Shown here: positions 12,401 through 23,235 of the stretch, one piece after another
How positions within the stretch are numbered: the stretch's first letter is position 1
How the letters are laid out: the number at the start of each line of letters is the position of its first letter
Assembly: GCA_005281725.1 (NCBI GenBank)
Contig: SSBO01000012.1
Location: 10,755,254-10,819,253 of the forward strand
Source of the DNA: Wuchereria bancrofti
Taxonomy: Eukaryota > Nematoda > Chromadorea > Rhabditida > Onchocercidae
Length of the DNA stretch: 64,000 nucleotides
Direction: 5' to 3'
Notes under the pieces: model-generated
The model's database searches: none
Told to the model about the DNA's origin: nothing
What the model saw: the letters and a program-made list of their open reading frames with translations, nothing else
Translations under genes and position numbers: made by a program

Positions 12401-12724
12401 ACGTGAAGTGAAGTTTAAACCGGGGAATAAGAAGAAAGGACGAGGCAGTGCTGTGAGGAAGGTATGGAAGTTTGGAAACTGGTCAGCTAGTCATGTCTTG
12501 ACATTTTTATACCCAGTAAGAGGAAGCTTATTCTTGACATAGATGTTGAAGAATTTTTGGTCTTTTTATAGGAGCAGATCAAACAAGGTGTGCAATCCGA
12601 ACAAAGATTTGTGATAAACGAAGCACGGAAGAAGTTAGAAGAGGAATTTTTAGCGAAAGAAACAATGAAAGTGGAAGATTCTCAAAAAACAGTGCTTGAT
12701 AGGTTTCGAAAAAAGGATGTTTAA
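9471..12724 (+). CDS. WDR46: WDR46/Utp7 homologue, small-subunit processome WD-repeat protein
   Basis: Nucleolar WD40 protein of the small-subunit (U3) processome, needed for 18S rRNA maturation in yeast (Utp7) and animals (WDR46/BING4). Thirteen exons, all GT-AG and phase-consistent: 9471-9568, 9676-9790, 10025-10137, 10231-10318, 10456-10622, 10834-10984, 11197-11332, 11411-11540, 11642-11759, 11868-12015, 12105-12199, 12294-12461, 12572-12724. Predicted 559 aa, slightly shorter than human WDR46. The family signature [20 protein letters not shown] opens the beta-propeller; RIWDVRNYK is a WD repeat end. The BING4CT-type segment ([20 protein letters not shown], then [20 protein letters not shown]) is intact, followed by a basic tail ending RFRKKDV. 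The start was chosen as the first ATG after a probable trans-splice acceptor; ATG 9474 is an equal alternative. It lies head-to-head with the LARP7-like gene and 0.7 kb upstream of TMEM41B on the same strand. Confidence 0.96.
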
Positions 12725-13409
12725 AATGATGCGTTTTATTTGTAGCTTTTTACATGTTTTTTCGGAAATATATTCCAAGTTGTGAGGATGGTTAAAGAAC
12801 TGTGTAGGTTAAGGCTGGAATTAATTTGCAGTTCCCAAAAATCAATCTCAAGCGAAACTTGAAGTTAAGGTTTCACTTGGAATTTTTATTATATTTATTG
12901 TGTTTTTCCTCTCTTTTGGTCCGTATCGTTTGCTATTATTTCTGCATTGAAATGAATGAAAAATCATATAGTAGTGCTACATTGAAGAAAGTCGTTTAGT
13001 GTTTGTTGTTTTGGTATTGATTTTTAAATAAAATTTAGTTAATTTGCTTCTAGAAGAGATACAGTGACGTTTCATACGGTTTTTCACTACTGATTCAGAT
13101 GTTCTGTTGATTAAGAAAGAATTTTAGTGCTAAAATATTCCTTGATTCTTTCAAGTGTTTGATGGATTCATGGGATGGAAATTATTTTGGGTATCGTCCA
13201 TTCGTCCAGTAACAATTATAAGTAGATTAAGTCTAGTGGCTATTGCTGTGATAAGTCGTAACCGCTTTGTTGAGGCACATCTTTTGTTCTTGTGCTAAAA
13301 GGTTTCGTTGTTTTCCCATCAAAATTTTATATTTCAGGGGGAAACTTTTATTTATTTCATTACATATATTACTAACACGTTTCATCGGACTCCAAATATT
13401 GTTGCTGAT
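12725..13409 (+). other. WDR46 3' UTR and spacer before TMEM41B
   Basis: About 685 bases. An AATAAA at 13027-13032 could be the WDR46 polyadenylation signal. An acceptor-like ATATTTCAG ends at 13337, ahead of the chosen TMEM41B start. The spacing is longer than the roughly 100 bases typical of nematode operons, so operonic transcription is possible but not indicated. Confidence 0.5.
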
Positions 13410-15425
13410 ATGGCTTTTAGCAAATTTGTGTTCCCAACATGTATTTTGTTCATGATTTTTCTAATTTTATTTACGCTGTATATCAACTTTCCAGAACTTG
13501 CTGAGTAAGTTTCATACCATTTTCCATCGGACTTGTTAATTGTGTAAATATCTGAAATATCACCCACTGTTTCAGTGTTTGTTGTCTGTACTGCTTATTC
13601 CTGCTGAAATTTGAGTTTGCAGATGAGGGACATTGCTTTGTATTGGAAGATTTAGCATGTGAAATCTTGAAAAAGAAAAGGTTTTCTTGAACTAACTTTG
13701 CCTATGTTCTATTTATAGACATCATTTGAGTTGGGGAGCTACAATAATATCAAATCAAATTTATTGTGAGCACAGGGTTTTCGAAATAAGATCCATCGAA
13801 ATAACAGTTTTAATTGCAGTTTTTTTCATGAATTGATTTCTGGATCACAGTTTATTTTTCATTTTAATGTGTTGATATGTTTCAGCGATGAAAGAGTTGA
13901 TTTCAAACTACCAAAAGATCTAACACAAGCAAAACGATTAGGTTTGGTTCTTTCAAAGTACAAGGACAAACATTATTATACTGTCTTATTTGGTATATCA
14001 ACTGTGTACATCATGTAAGTTATTGTCAAGATTGTTACCTGCTTTTAATGCTTAGTTCTCACTTTTCTGATCTGCTGTGCTTTTTTGGATGTTACCGTTC
14101 GGAATCATCTTCAAAATTTATTGCAGAAAATATTAGTTAAGTTCATCTGTTACGATTGTTATTTAACATTTCATGCTTTTCCTTGGTTCGTCTTTTCGTT
14201 GCAATAACCATTCATAATATCTTATCACATTTGGCATCATGGATCTTTCTGAGGAAACTCCGATACTGTTACAATAACCTTATCACAATGTGTGTGGTCG
14301 AACATTTTTGGCAATCTTTTTTCATTTAGAATTTTTTTTTCCCCTAATTTTATGGTTGTGTCTATATTTCAGGTTGCAGTCATTAGCTATTCCTGGTTCA
14401 ATTTTTCTCACTGTTCTTTCAGGATATTTATTTCCATTTCCAATTGCTTTATGTCTAGTTTGTACGGTAAGTCATGGTTAATGTTAAATTATTAATTTTC
14501 CATTAATTAACACCAAAATAACAAAGCAGGTTTTTAGTGTTCGGCTTGTGGCGCACAGATATGTTATTTCTTTGCACGTCTGTTTGGACGCGAACGAATT
14601 ATGGCATTTGCGCCGGAAAAAATAAGCAAATGGAGAAATGAGGCTTGATTTCATTAAAACTTTTGACTTTTTTATTTTTGTTTTTTTTTTCTTTTTTTTA
14701 GTTTTAAAATGCTGATCTGTTTCAAATTTTTGGTCTGTTAAAATGTATGTATTTTACAACTAAATATCTTATAAAATATCCTTCATCCCGAATATTAACA
14801 GAAAATAGCAGTAAGTGATAAAATTTGAGCAAATGTGAAACATATGAAAGCATTTTGTACAAGTACTGTTATTGCATTAGATTGTTGTCTTAAACGCTGT
14901 TAGATCATGATTTTACTGTTTTAATTTCAGTATTCTTTTTTTTTCAGATTTCTGATTTTGATAGTCTCTTTTATTTTATAATTTTTTTGCGAATAACGCC
15001 GGTTTTGCCGAATTGGCTCATAAATCTCGCTTCTCCTATATTTGACGTTCCAGTATCAGCGTTTTTTTTCGGAACATTTTTGGGTGAATGATTCCTTTTG
15101 TTTTCTTTCTTACTGGTTATTAAATTACAGTTTGATCTGTAACTTTGCTTTATTTCATACTTTGGTTTCTTATTGCTTATTATTTCTTGTATTTCTCATT
15201 TTTCCAGTGACATTTTGACTTTCAGGCGTAGCACCACCCTCGTGTATCTACATTCAAGCAGGTGCAACTCTTCAAAAGCTAACACATGTGGGAGCAGCTT
15301 GGTCATGGAACGCTATATTATTAGTAGCTTTTACTGCACTTCTGTCTTTGGTACCCATCTTTTACAAACGGATAAATAAGAACGATGGAATTTTTAATAA
15401 ATCAAAAAATATAAAAAACTCGTAG
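13410..15425 (+). CDS. TMEM41B: TMEM41B homologue, ER phospholipid scramblase (VTT/DedA family)
   Basis: Multi-pass ER membrane protein; the vertebrate homologue scrambles phospholipids and is needed for autophagosome formation and lipoprotein and lipid-droplet homeostasis. Six exons: 13410-13504, 13886-14014, 14373-14466, 14538-14642, 14948-15083, 15226-15425, giving about 252 aa. Family-diagnostic stretches are FPELADDERVDFKLPKDL, AKRLGLVLSKYKD, LAIPGSIFLTVLSGYLFPFP, IIFLRITPVLPNWLIN and FFFGTFLGVAPPS, matching the VTT domain with its re-entrant loops. The first hydrophobic helix is FPTCILFMIFLILFTLYI. The start is the first ATG; the frame is open back to an acceptor ending at 13337, so extra N-terminal sequence is possible (the human protein has a longer, poorly conserved N terminus). 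Intron 4 begins GAG|GCTTGA: no GT donor fits before an in-frame stop, so a GC-AG intron is inferred. Confidence 0.95.
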
Positions 15426-15857
15426 ATACCAATCATGTGATTGAGTCCTTTATGAAATTTTGTCCCTTCAGTGACATGAAACGACTCAAGACAATTTTAA
15501 TTAGTGTATTCTTTAATGGTACTATAATAACGGACATTAAATCCAGTTTGAGAGGAGTGTGAGGAGAGGAAGAACTAAAATGCACATATTCAGTAATTTT
15601 AGGTTGAGGAAATAAAATCGAGCAGTTTAGATTGTCGATATTTTGAAGAACAGGTAGACTAGAGGGAATGATTCTGGGGCTAGTAACGTGAACTTCCCTC
15701 AAGTTTGCAATTTGAAATATTAAGGTAAGTGATAAGTGGTAGCCTTGTATTGAAATACCTTGTATCATTTGTATTACAATTTGGGATTTTTTAAAGTTTT
15801 TATAAGTTTATACAACCTAGCTGTATGAAAAAATACTTTATTCGGACTTTGTTAATC

Positions 15858-16018
15858 TTTGCTAGTCAAGATTTTTAATAAGTAAAAGGTGTCCTTTAAT
15901 AAATAAAAAGTTTTGACTTGAGTTATTCTGGTCACGTTTTCTGACAGCTGTTTAGTGCTTCTGAATCTTTATCTGTTTAATACTTCTGAATCTTTACCTT
16001 AAGTCCTTTTAACTGAGA
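15858..16018. repeat. Diverged dispersed repeat, copy 1
   Basis: Shares recognisable order with 18870-19000: AGTCAAGATTTTTAATAA, then TTGAGTTATTCTG, a run of GCTTCTGAATCTTTA-like words, then AAGTCCTTTTAAC. The two copies are diverged and gapped, which suggests an old, non-autonomous repeat. Family unknown. Confidence 0.45.
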
Positions 16019-16144
16019 CTGAAAGACAAATTATGTGTTTATTGTTTACCAAAAAGAATACAGACGTTTATTATCTACGAAATACACTGAACAACAACAA
16101 AAGTAACCTCAACTAATATATGTATGAAAATGAGAATTACTTTC

Positions 16145-16700
16145 TAAACAGATCAAAGAATGCATATAGCTAAAGCCATACGACAGTCTACTGTCCTCTG
16201 TATTGGCTATCAAGTAGAAGTGCTTCTGCGATAGCAATAATCCAGTTATAAGTATTCTTGCAAGAATTTTACCATCAGTAGAAAGCAAAGTAATACCACA
16301 ATAGTCTGAGAAGTGAAAATCTCCTCTCTTAATACGGGTGGTGATAATCGCATCTCGAAGAATCAGTGAAAGTTCGTTTCGTTCCTAGCAGTTCATAATA
16401 AGCTCGAGGAATTTGGGATGGAGTGCTTGGCCTCCGTACCTCCAAATTTTGGATGGAATTCCATCAACCCAGATGCCTTACCAGATTTCGTCTGTTACAT
16501 ACCCTTGAGATAGGTCATGTCCAGTTCAGTTTTCGTTGGTTGGACGATCTGCTGAATTGCTGAGTCTTTAACTGAACAGTGGACACTGGATCTGCAGACA
16601 CCCCTTATCATGGAAGAGGAGCTGCTGTACCCTTCTGAATATGCCAGCTGTCTAGGCAGATTTCAACTATATGTCAACGGTAACAACATATAAATTCTGG
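16145..16700 (-). mobile_element. Decayed non-LTR retrotransposon, reverse-transcriptase fragment
   Basis: On the minus strand, broken frames carry RT landmarks of LINE-type elements in the right order: SGKASG with DGIP-like sequence, then YGGQALHPKFLELIMNC, LRDAIITTRIKRGDFHFSDY, then CGITLLSTDGKILARILI. These match the conserved block with NYRGISLLS..GKILARVL in RTE/Jockey-like reverse transcriptases. Stops and frame changes interrupt it, and the catalytic FADD region and endonuclease are not visible. It is a fossil, not an active element. Flanks to 17200 may hold more of it, but I cannot define ends or target-site duplications. Confidence 0.62.
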
Positions 16701-18869
16701 ATGGAAATTAACATCGGACAAATCATCTGTATGTTACAATTCTGGATGAGTCATTTGCAGGTTAGTGATAACAGACGAATTAATTAATACTGGTTTGCAC
16801 AGATAATTGTTGCTTCTTGTTATGGTTCTGTACTGAGGAGCAGCTTATTATCATAAACACCATATTTCAAAAGAAACTGAGCCTAAAAACAATTTTGATT
16901 CTTGATCAATGCGTTGGTATCTCATCGATTACATTTTAATGCACCAAAGATTCGTTCGAGATGATTTATCCTGATTAATAAGCCTATGGAGACTGTCAGG
17001 ACGAACCTAAGAGAGCCGAAATTCTTAGGAAAAGGCTCAAAATTAACAATCTTGGTATTATTACAGAACAAATTTGCAAATCATCCGATAGATCCCTCCC
17101 ATACAGCACTCTGGTAACTCATCAAAAATAGCATCCAACAATCCTCCACAGTATGCTTTAGGCCATATAATCCTTAAGAAAAAAGTCTATTATTGGTTTT
17201 TCGCTTTAGATGACATTTTCTCCATATATGAACCTACCTACCTTATCTTCCATCTTCAGTTTTTCACTTAGTAATCATATCACTTCTCTCGAATACAATC
17301 CAATTTGAATACATTAAACGTAGAAAAGGTATGAAGTAATAAATGTGGACCGGAAATTTTTGAGAGGAGTGATGCAGTTATCCATGGATCAGTTCTGCTC
17401 CATTAAGTATTAGGAATTTTTTAAGATGACAAAGGTTAAAAAGAACGAAAATAGTTAAGGAGGATATAGCTGATTTTATGAATATTTCTTAGCTTTTCTA
17501 CTCATTCTTTATCACTTTCGTTTCATTCAACAATATCCATTTATCAGTGGTAAGAGGACCATTACGTCAAATTTATCAGATATCATTTTTACATTTTAAT
17601 CAGATGACAGTAACTTTGATCGTAAGCATTCTGCAAAAAGATTGTCTTAATTGATTATGAACTATTCAAAAAATTTTTGGATAATCAATGCAGTCACCAC
17701 GATTGCTCTTTCAATGACCTTTAATAATCTGTTTTTTCAAATATTTTGTGCTTGATCTTTGATCTCTTTCTACGAACAATCGTGGTGACAAAAATTTTTT
17801 GTGTACACCTAAATCAAATTTAGAGATAAATGATTGTATTAATATTTATCTAAACTGGGATGACAATAAACTGCTAAAGCAGTGTAAGCTTTTTCTGAAT
17901 TTTCAAATTTAATTAGCAACAAAAGAAAAAGCAAACAAATAACAAGCGATTTTCAATTTCAAACCACATGCCTTTGAAATAGCATTGCTTTTAAAGATAA
18001 TTATCAAAATTTTAAATTATTTCTTTTCTCTATCATTCCTTTAATTATATATTCATGCCTTTTGTTTACATTCCATCATACTGTGTTACAAACAACTTTT
18101 CACAAGAAATGTGAACTATTCACATGCATTCCGTCTTTTCAACTTCATTCTTCAAATCATTCTAGTAAACTTTGTTTCCGAAATTTTAATTCCCTTAGTA
18201 TTTAGTGCTCGCTTTAATCAATATCTCTGCTAGAACTCTTCATGTCCACAGATACTCTGCCATCAGTAATTTTTCGCATTCCGTCATTGTCAAATGAAAT
18301 AGACTACTGCCTCATTACCGAAATAAACAAGATAAATCGATAGCCCATGGTAGTCAGACAAGTTTTTTTTAAAGTATTTTGATACATATTTCAAAGCTTA
18401 TTATCAACATGACTCGTCGTTATATTACATTGTATAAATATTAAAGTTTTGTAACGGTGAAAATGTAATTAGGTAATAATGCCAGGTATATTGAATTGAA
18501 AATCTTTGCTGACAGCAACAATTTAAAAATGGGGAATCAAAATAAAAAAAGAAAAAAAAGATTGACTAATTTATTTTTTACTTGTATGAAAAATAAAATT
18601 AGAAAAACAAAATTTTTGCCTTTAGCAAAATATCAGCAATATAATTTGGAAAAATTATTTACATGCGACACATTAACAGACTGGTAGATTTATATTGTAT
18701 ATTTAAATAAAATTAAAATAAAATATGATAGATTTAAGAAATAATTTGAACTATTCGACCATCAGTGCAATTTATTTCTCTCACTAAAATTATGTCAGTA
18801 AACTGACATATATTTTATTTGTTTTTTTTTTCTTAATTTCTAAAGTTTTTGCCTTTTATCAGGTTTCTC

Positions 18870-19000
18870 TTGTCAAGATTTTTTAATAAATAAAATGCCA
18901 CCATTTGTTTGTTTGAATTATTCTGAAGGTGCTTTTTGCAGTTATTTCAATGCTTCTAAATCTTCATTTCACCGTCTTAACATTGAAGTCCTTTTGACGC
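18870..19000. repeat. Diverged dispersed repeat, copy 2
   Basis: Second copy of the element at 15858-16018, same strand. Shared landmarks are TGTCAAGATTTTTTAATAAA, TTGAATTATTCTG, GCTTCTAAATCTTCA and AAGTCCTTTTGAC. Confidence 0.45.
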
Positions 19001-19146
19001 TAATTAATATGCTAATATCTTTTTCTGCTATCTTTAGTCTGATCATACTTTAGTAATTTTTGACCACATCTTTTCTGATCAAAAATTATTTGGAGGTTTA
19101 ATTTAATTTTATATGTGGAAAAGTTTACTTATATAAATAATCTTTA

Positions 19147-19314
19147 GTCTTGATTATATGTTAAATGATGAAATTTGTTAATACGTATAAATAAAGTAAT
19201 TGGAAAAAGCTGATGGATTTTGGAATTATTAAGTTTATAGAGAGTAATCGCTTTATGAAAATTCCCAAGATAATATCTGTCTTGATTATATGTTAAATGA
19301 TGAAATTTGTTAAT
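19147..19314. repeat. Pair of identical 36-base direct repeats
   Basis: Positions 19147-19182 and 19279-19314 read the same 36 bases (starting GTCTTGATTATATGTTAAAT), 132 bases apart. Probably a local duplication. Confidence 0.85.
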
Positions 19315-20772
19315 GTTTTTTTGCCTTGTTAAATATTAAACTTTGTATCATTTCATTCTAATCAATTTAATCATCGAAACTGCTGAAGTTCTCTAGAATT
19401 TTTTATACCTATGTTCTAATTCATACAGTTCTAATTTATATTACGAACTCTGAAATTAATAGTTCTAATTCATGTAGTTCCTAATTTGTATTACTAACAC
19501 TCTGAAACTAACAATCATTTTATAGCGACATGCACATATAATCTAGATTTTAAAATATGCAACAAAATATGGAAAATTCGAGGATTTGATTACTTTCCTT
19601 AGAAGCTGGTAACTTTTTTCTAGGAAGAACTTAGTTTTATTCAAGAAATAGCAGTGAATCTAGTGACATTATCACCGGGATGATAACTTTTAACATTTGA
19701 TGTATTAAATACTAATAAGTCTAAATTTTCTTAGCTACTTTCCGTTCTTGTAAATTTGATGATTGATTTATCACTCTTTTTTTACTCTTAAATTTCTGTT
19801 AAGAACTCTTCCATGCATGTCTTCATCAATTCACTTTATTAATTCTGCTTCAGAATTTCACGCCAGAGTGAATAGAATAATTTGCTTCTAAACTTGCTAT
19901 GTTGTTTTCTTTAATAACAGCAACTTGTGACTAGCAATTGCACTCTCAACGCAAAAATTTCCAAACTCTGTATCTTTGAATAATCTGAGTTTGCACTCTC
20001 AAAGTAAACTTTTTTTATCTTTTATTCTTTATTCGTTTTTGGTTACCAATTATCAATTTCAATTTCGGTACCCATTTTGACTTATCCCGAAGTTTTCTTC
20101 TTCGATTGACTCTTTTGTCACATTTTGTTGGTTTCAATCATCGACATTGTTTATTGTATACAAGAGAAATTACAGGAGATACATAATAACAGTATTTAAA
20201 TCAAACACCCGTTATAGGTTTCATTTTGAAATGGTTGACGTCATTTTCATGGGATAGAAGTCGTAACAATCAAAAAATTTGAAATATAAGTTGGATGGAT
20301 AATAGGTATTCTACAAGGGCATAAATTAAATTGCTATTATTCTGGTATACTTTTACTAGCTAAATATGTTCAGATAGTTTTTGTTTTTTCGCTAACTCTG
20401 ATTCACATAATCAAGAGAACAATCGATCATTTCAATAGTGTAATTGCTACAAATTTCTAAATATTTTTCTTTGGAGATTTTTCAATCATTTCAGTCTTTT
20501 GCTTCATCAATATAAAATATGAAGTTTATAATATATACGAAAACAAGAAAAGCAAATTCCTGAGAAAGTGGTAAAAATTCATATTTGATGTAATTCAATG
20601 ATGAGAAGAATGATGATTCAATCATTCATTTGGAATTCTCGTCTATATTATCCTAAAAACGATAAAATCAATGACAATTTGAATTTGATATTGCAGTAAC
20701 ACTTTAGAATTTACACTAAAAAATCTGTGCAATGAAAATTAATGACTTCAAAATTAACATATATACTTCAAT

Positions 20773-23235
20773 TTAATGGTGTACCTCAAGTGAGACTTCA
20801 CCGCCTGGAGTTTTTGTTTCTTTTTCATTAATTTCATCTGTTCTGAAAATAAGCAGTTTGAGTTAAAAAATGATGCATTCATTTGTGTCGAAATTTACTG
20901 AAATACTCAGTGCATTTTAAAAAAAAGGGTTAATGTGAAAGCAATTAGGAAGGAGCTACAGTCGAATATTGAATGCTAAGAACGGCTACTGTTCTAGTGT
21001 TCCCGGAAATCAAGGTAATCAAAAAAAGAAAACTGAATGAAAAACAAAATCGAAATACCTGGTTCTTGAAGCATCGGATTCTGTTATAGCGGGTAATGAG
21101 GAAATGAACTTGCAATCCTTATTAAGACCACAGATTTTTAGAGCATTTATGAAAGCAACCAATTTGATAACGGTAAAACCGATTAGAATTGGATGTTCTT
21201 TTAGCTGTAAAACAACCAGACACATCTTCTTTCTGGAATCATTTCTGAAATTTATCATTTCGATTTTTTTAAGATTTATTATGACAAATATGGTACAAAA
21301 TTTTGGAAGCAGCAATCATCGTTACATATAAATAAATTAAATATCATTAAATTGTTTGAAATAGTTATTTAGTTCCGAGTGTAAAATACGAGTAATGAAT
21401 TTTAAGTGTTGAATTTCCATTTCTTTTTTGTTGAATGTTAGGCAAACTTAGCAAATATTTGATCTTCCCTATAAACTGTGTGCAATTAATTCATCATCAT
21501 TTCCAAATTTCAACCATTCTGTACTTATAGAAATGATCTTTAAACTTTAAACTACGCAATAGCACACTTCCAAATGAAACTAATAAAAAAACGAAAAGAA
21601 GATATAGCGCAATAATGAAATCGAATACAAATCTGATGAGATGTAGTAGTGAAAAAGATAATTGAAAAGGAAAAAGGGACTGATGAATAAAGAATTTTTA
21701 GTGTTATACTGAATTAAAGAAATACTATGGTAAGTTAAGATGACAGTGAACAGAGATCATTTATGCGATAAACATAGATGCATTGTTGAATTTACGATTT
21801 TCCAAACAGAATCATTTGAATTAATTACAACTGTTGCACTTTTTCCACATCCGCTTCCGGTCATTTCGGTTTTACTTCAAAAATAAATACCTTGTTGGAT
21901 CAGCTGCCCACCAAACGGAATTCCGCGAAAGTCCCCATGATCGGCAATTATTGCCCGTTAATTGTTCATTATTATCATTATCCTTATAAAATATTACAGT
22001 AATATCATCTGCATAAACAGTTCTTGTGCTCTGTGCCTGTAACTGTATTTTATTCAAACAAATAGTTTATTGAATAAAACAAAGTATGGCACAAAAAGTT
22101 TGACAAACTTCAAAATAAATTTATAAAAATAGAGATGTTATTTAAGCCTCTTATGGAATTCTACGACATATTATGTCCTGAAACAGGTTATTTGATTAAA
22201 ATTTGGAATTCAGAAATGTTAAAACTAAGAAAGAAAATAAGAACAAAAGAGTTGTTAATTACAAATTCATCATTATGCAGGTTGTAATATATGGTTAATG
22301 ATACTAAATGTAGCAATAAGAAAATTTTACATCATAATAAGAACTTGAATCGATAAATTGATTGCTCTGTACATAATACCCGTAAATGTGAACTCTCCGA
22401 TCCACAGTTACAGCACAGTACGGATCCTGATAAACAGCTGGTGTTGGTTGAAAACGATAACTTTCATCGTTTTCACGATCACAGTAAGTATTTTCTGATT
22501 TGTCACAATTTTTGCAATGATCGCGTAAATTACTATCATTGCTCGAACCTTAATTTATTTATGTATTCAAATTATAAATGAATACAATAAAGAATTATAT
22601 TTCATGGAAAAATCTATTTCTTTATTTCCTTAAATTTCATCAGTTTTAAATTTAAATAGGAAAAAGTTTGTTAAATTGCTGCATTCAGAATGTTTGATAA
22701 ATCAAACTGGCATTACTATATTAGCATCGTTAGCTTTTCTTACTTAATTTTCCGAAGAAAAAAAAATTAAAAAAAGATAAAAAATAAGTCTAACAATAAA
22801 TAGTTAATAAAAAAATTAACTTTTGAGGATAAATTCTTGATAAAATGTTGCAAAATTAAAAAAAAATTTTAATCAATAATCATATTACTCACCACTATAT
22901 TCTGATACATACTTCATTTCATTGTCATCACGTACGTTATGACGTATTTCCGATTGCTTATTTCGTCGTTGCACAGCATAAAAATTATGTGATGCAATTT
23001 TGGTCAATTGTCGACGTAGCAAATGCAATATATTAATTCGTTCATGGCGATTTTTACGATTGCTAAGAATTTCAGATTTAGGATGATCATGAGATTCGGC
23101 TATTGATCCATTAAAGTGTAAATGTTGATGAGACGAGGTGGCTAGATAAGACTGATCTGCTACAGCATCCCGAATAGCACTTTCACTAATCATTGGTATG
23201 AATAATGCTGGAGTACTGCCAGTCATTTGATTGCT
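20773..23235 (-). CDS. Unrecognised nematode protein, one hydrophobic segment
   Basis: Five exons on the minus strand join in phase: 23226 (ATG)-22893, 22548-22373, 22030-21891, 21244-21059, 20842-20773; about 301 aa. The first 110 residues are polar and basic (ILHLLRRQLTKIASHNFYAV). A Cys-containing stretch follows (HCKNCDKSENTYCDRENDES, then DPYCAVTVDRRVHIYG). Exon 3 holds NCRSWGLSRNSVWWAADPTR. Exon 4 has a hydrophobic span, HPILIGFTVIKLVAFINAL, that could be one membrane helix. The C terminus is TPGGEVSLEVHH. The ATG lies 9 bases after an acceptor (TTTTCAG, next base 23235), fitting spliced-leader addition, but the frame is open to the acceptor, so further exons upstream are possible. The exon 2 donor (GTACAG at 22372) is weak; an alternative at about 22331 keeps phase. 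I do not recognise the family. Coherent phasing through four introns argues it is real. Confidence 0.72.

Larger units (their letters stand above)
16701..20772. other. Intergenic region with decayed repeats
   Basis: About 4 kb without a supported gene. It holds the second copy of the dispersed repeat (18870-19000) and a 36-base direct repeat (19147-19182 and 19279-19314). Open frames here (for example 18496-18687, Lys/Asn-rich) lack splice sites and family resemblance. Confidence 0.55.

Noticed and set aside
21872..22057. YADD in the orphan gene's exon 3, suggesting a reverse-transcriptase catalytic motif
   Set aside because: No other RT motifs around it, and the segment joins in phase with neighbouring exons of a non-RT protein; chance match.
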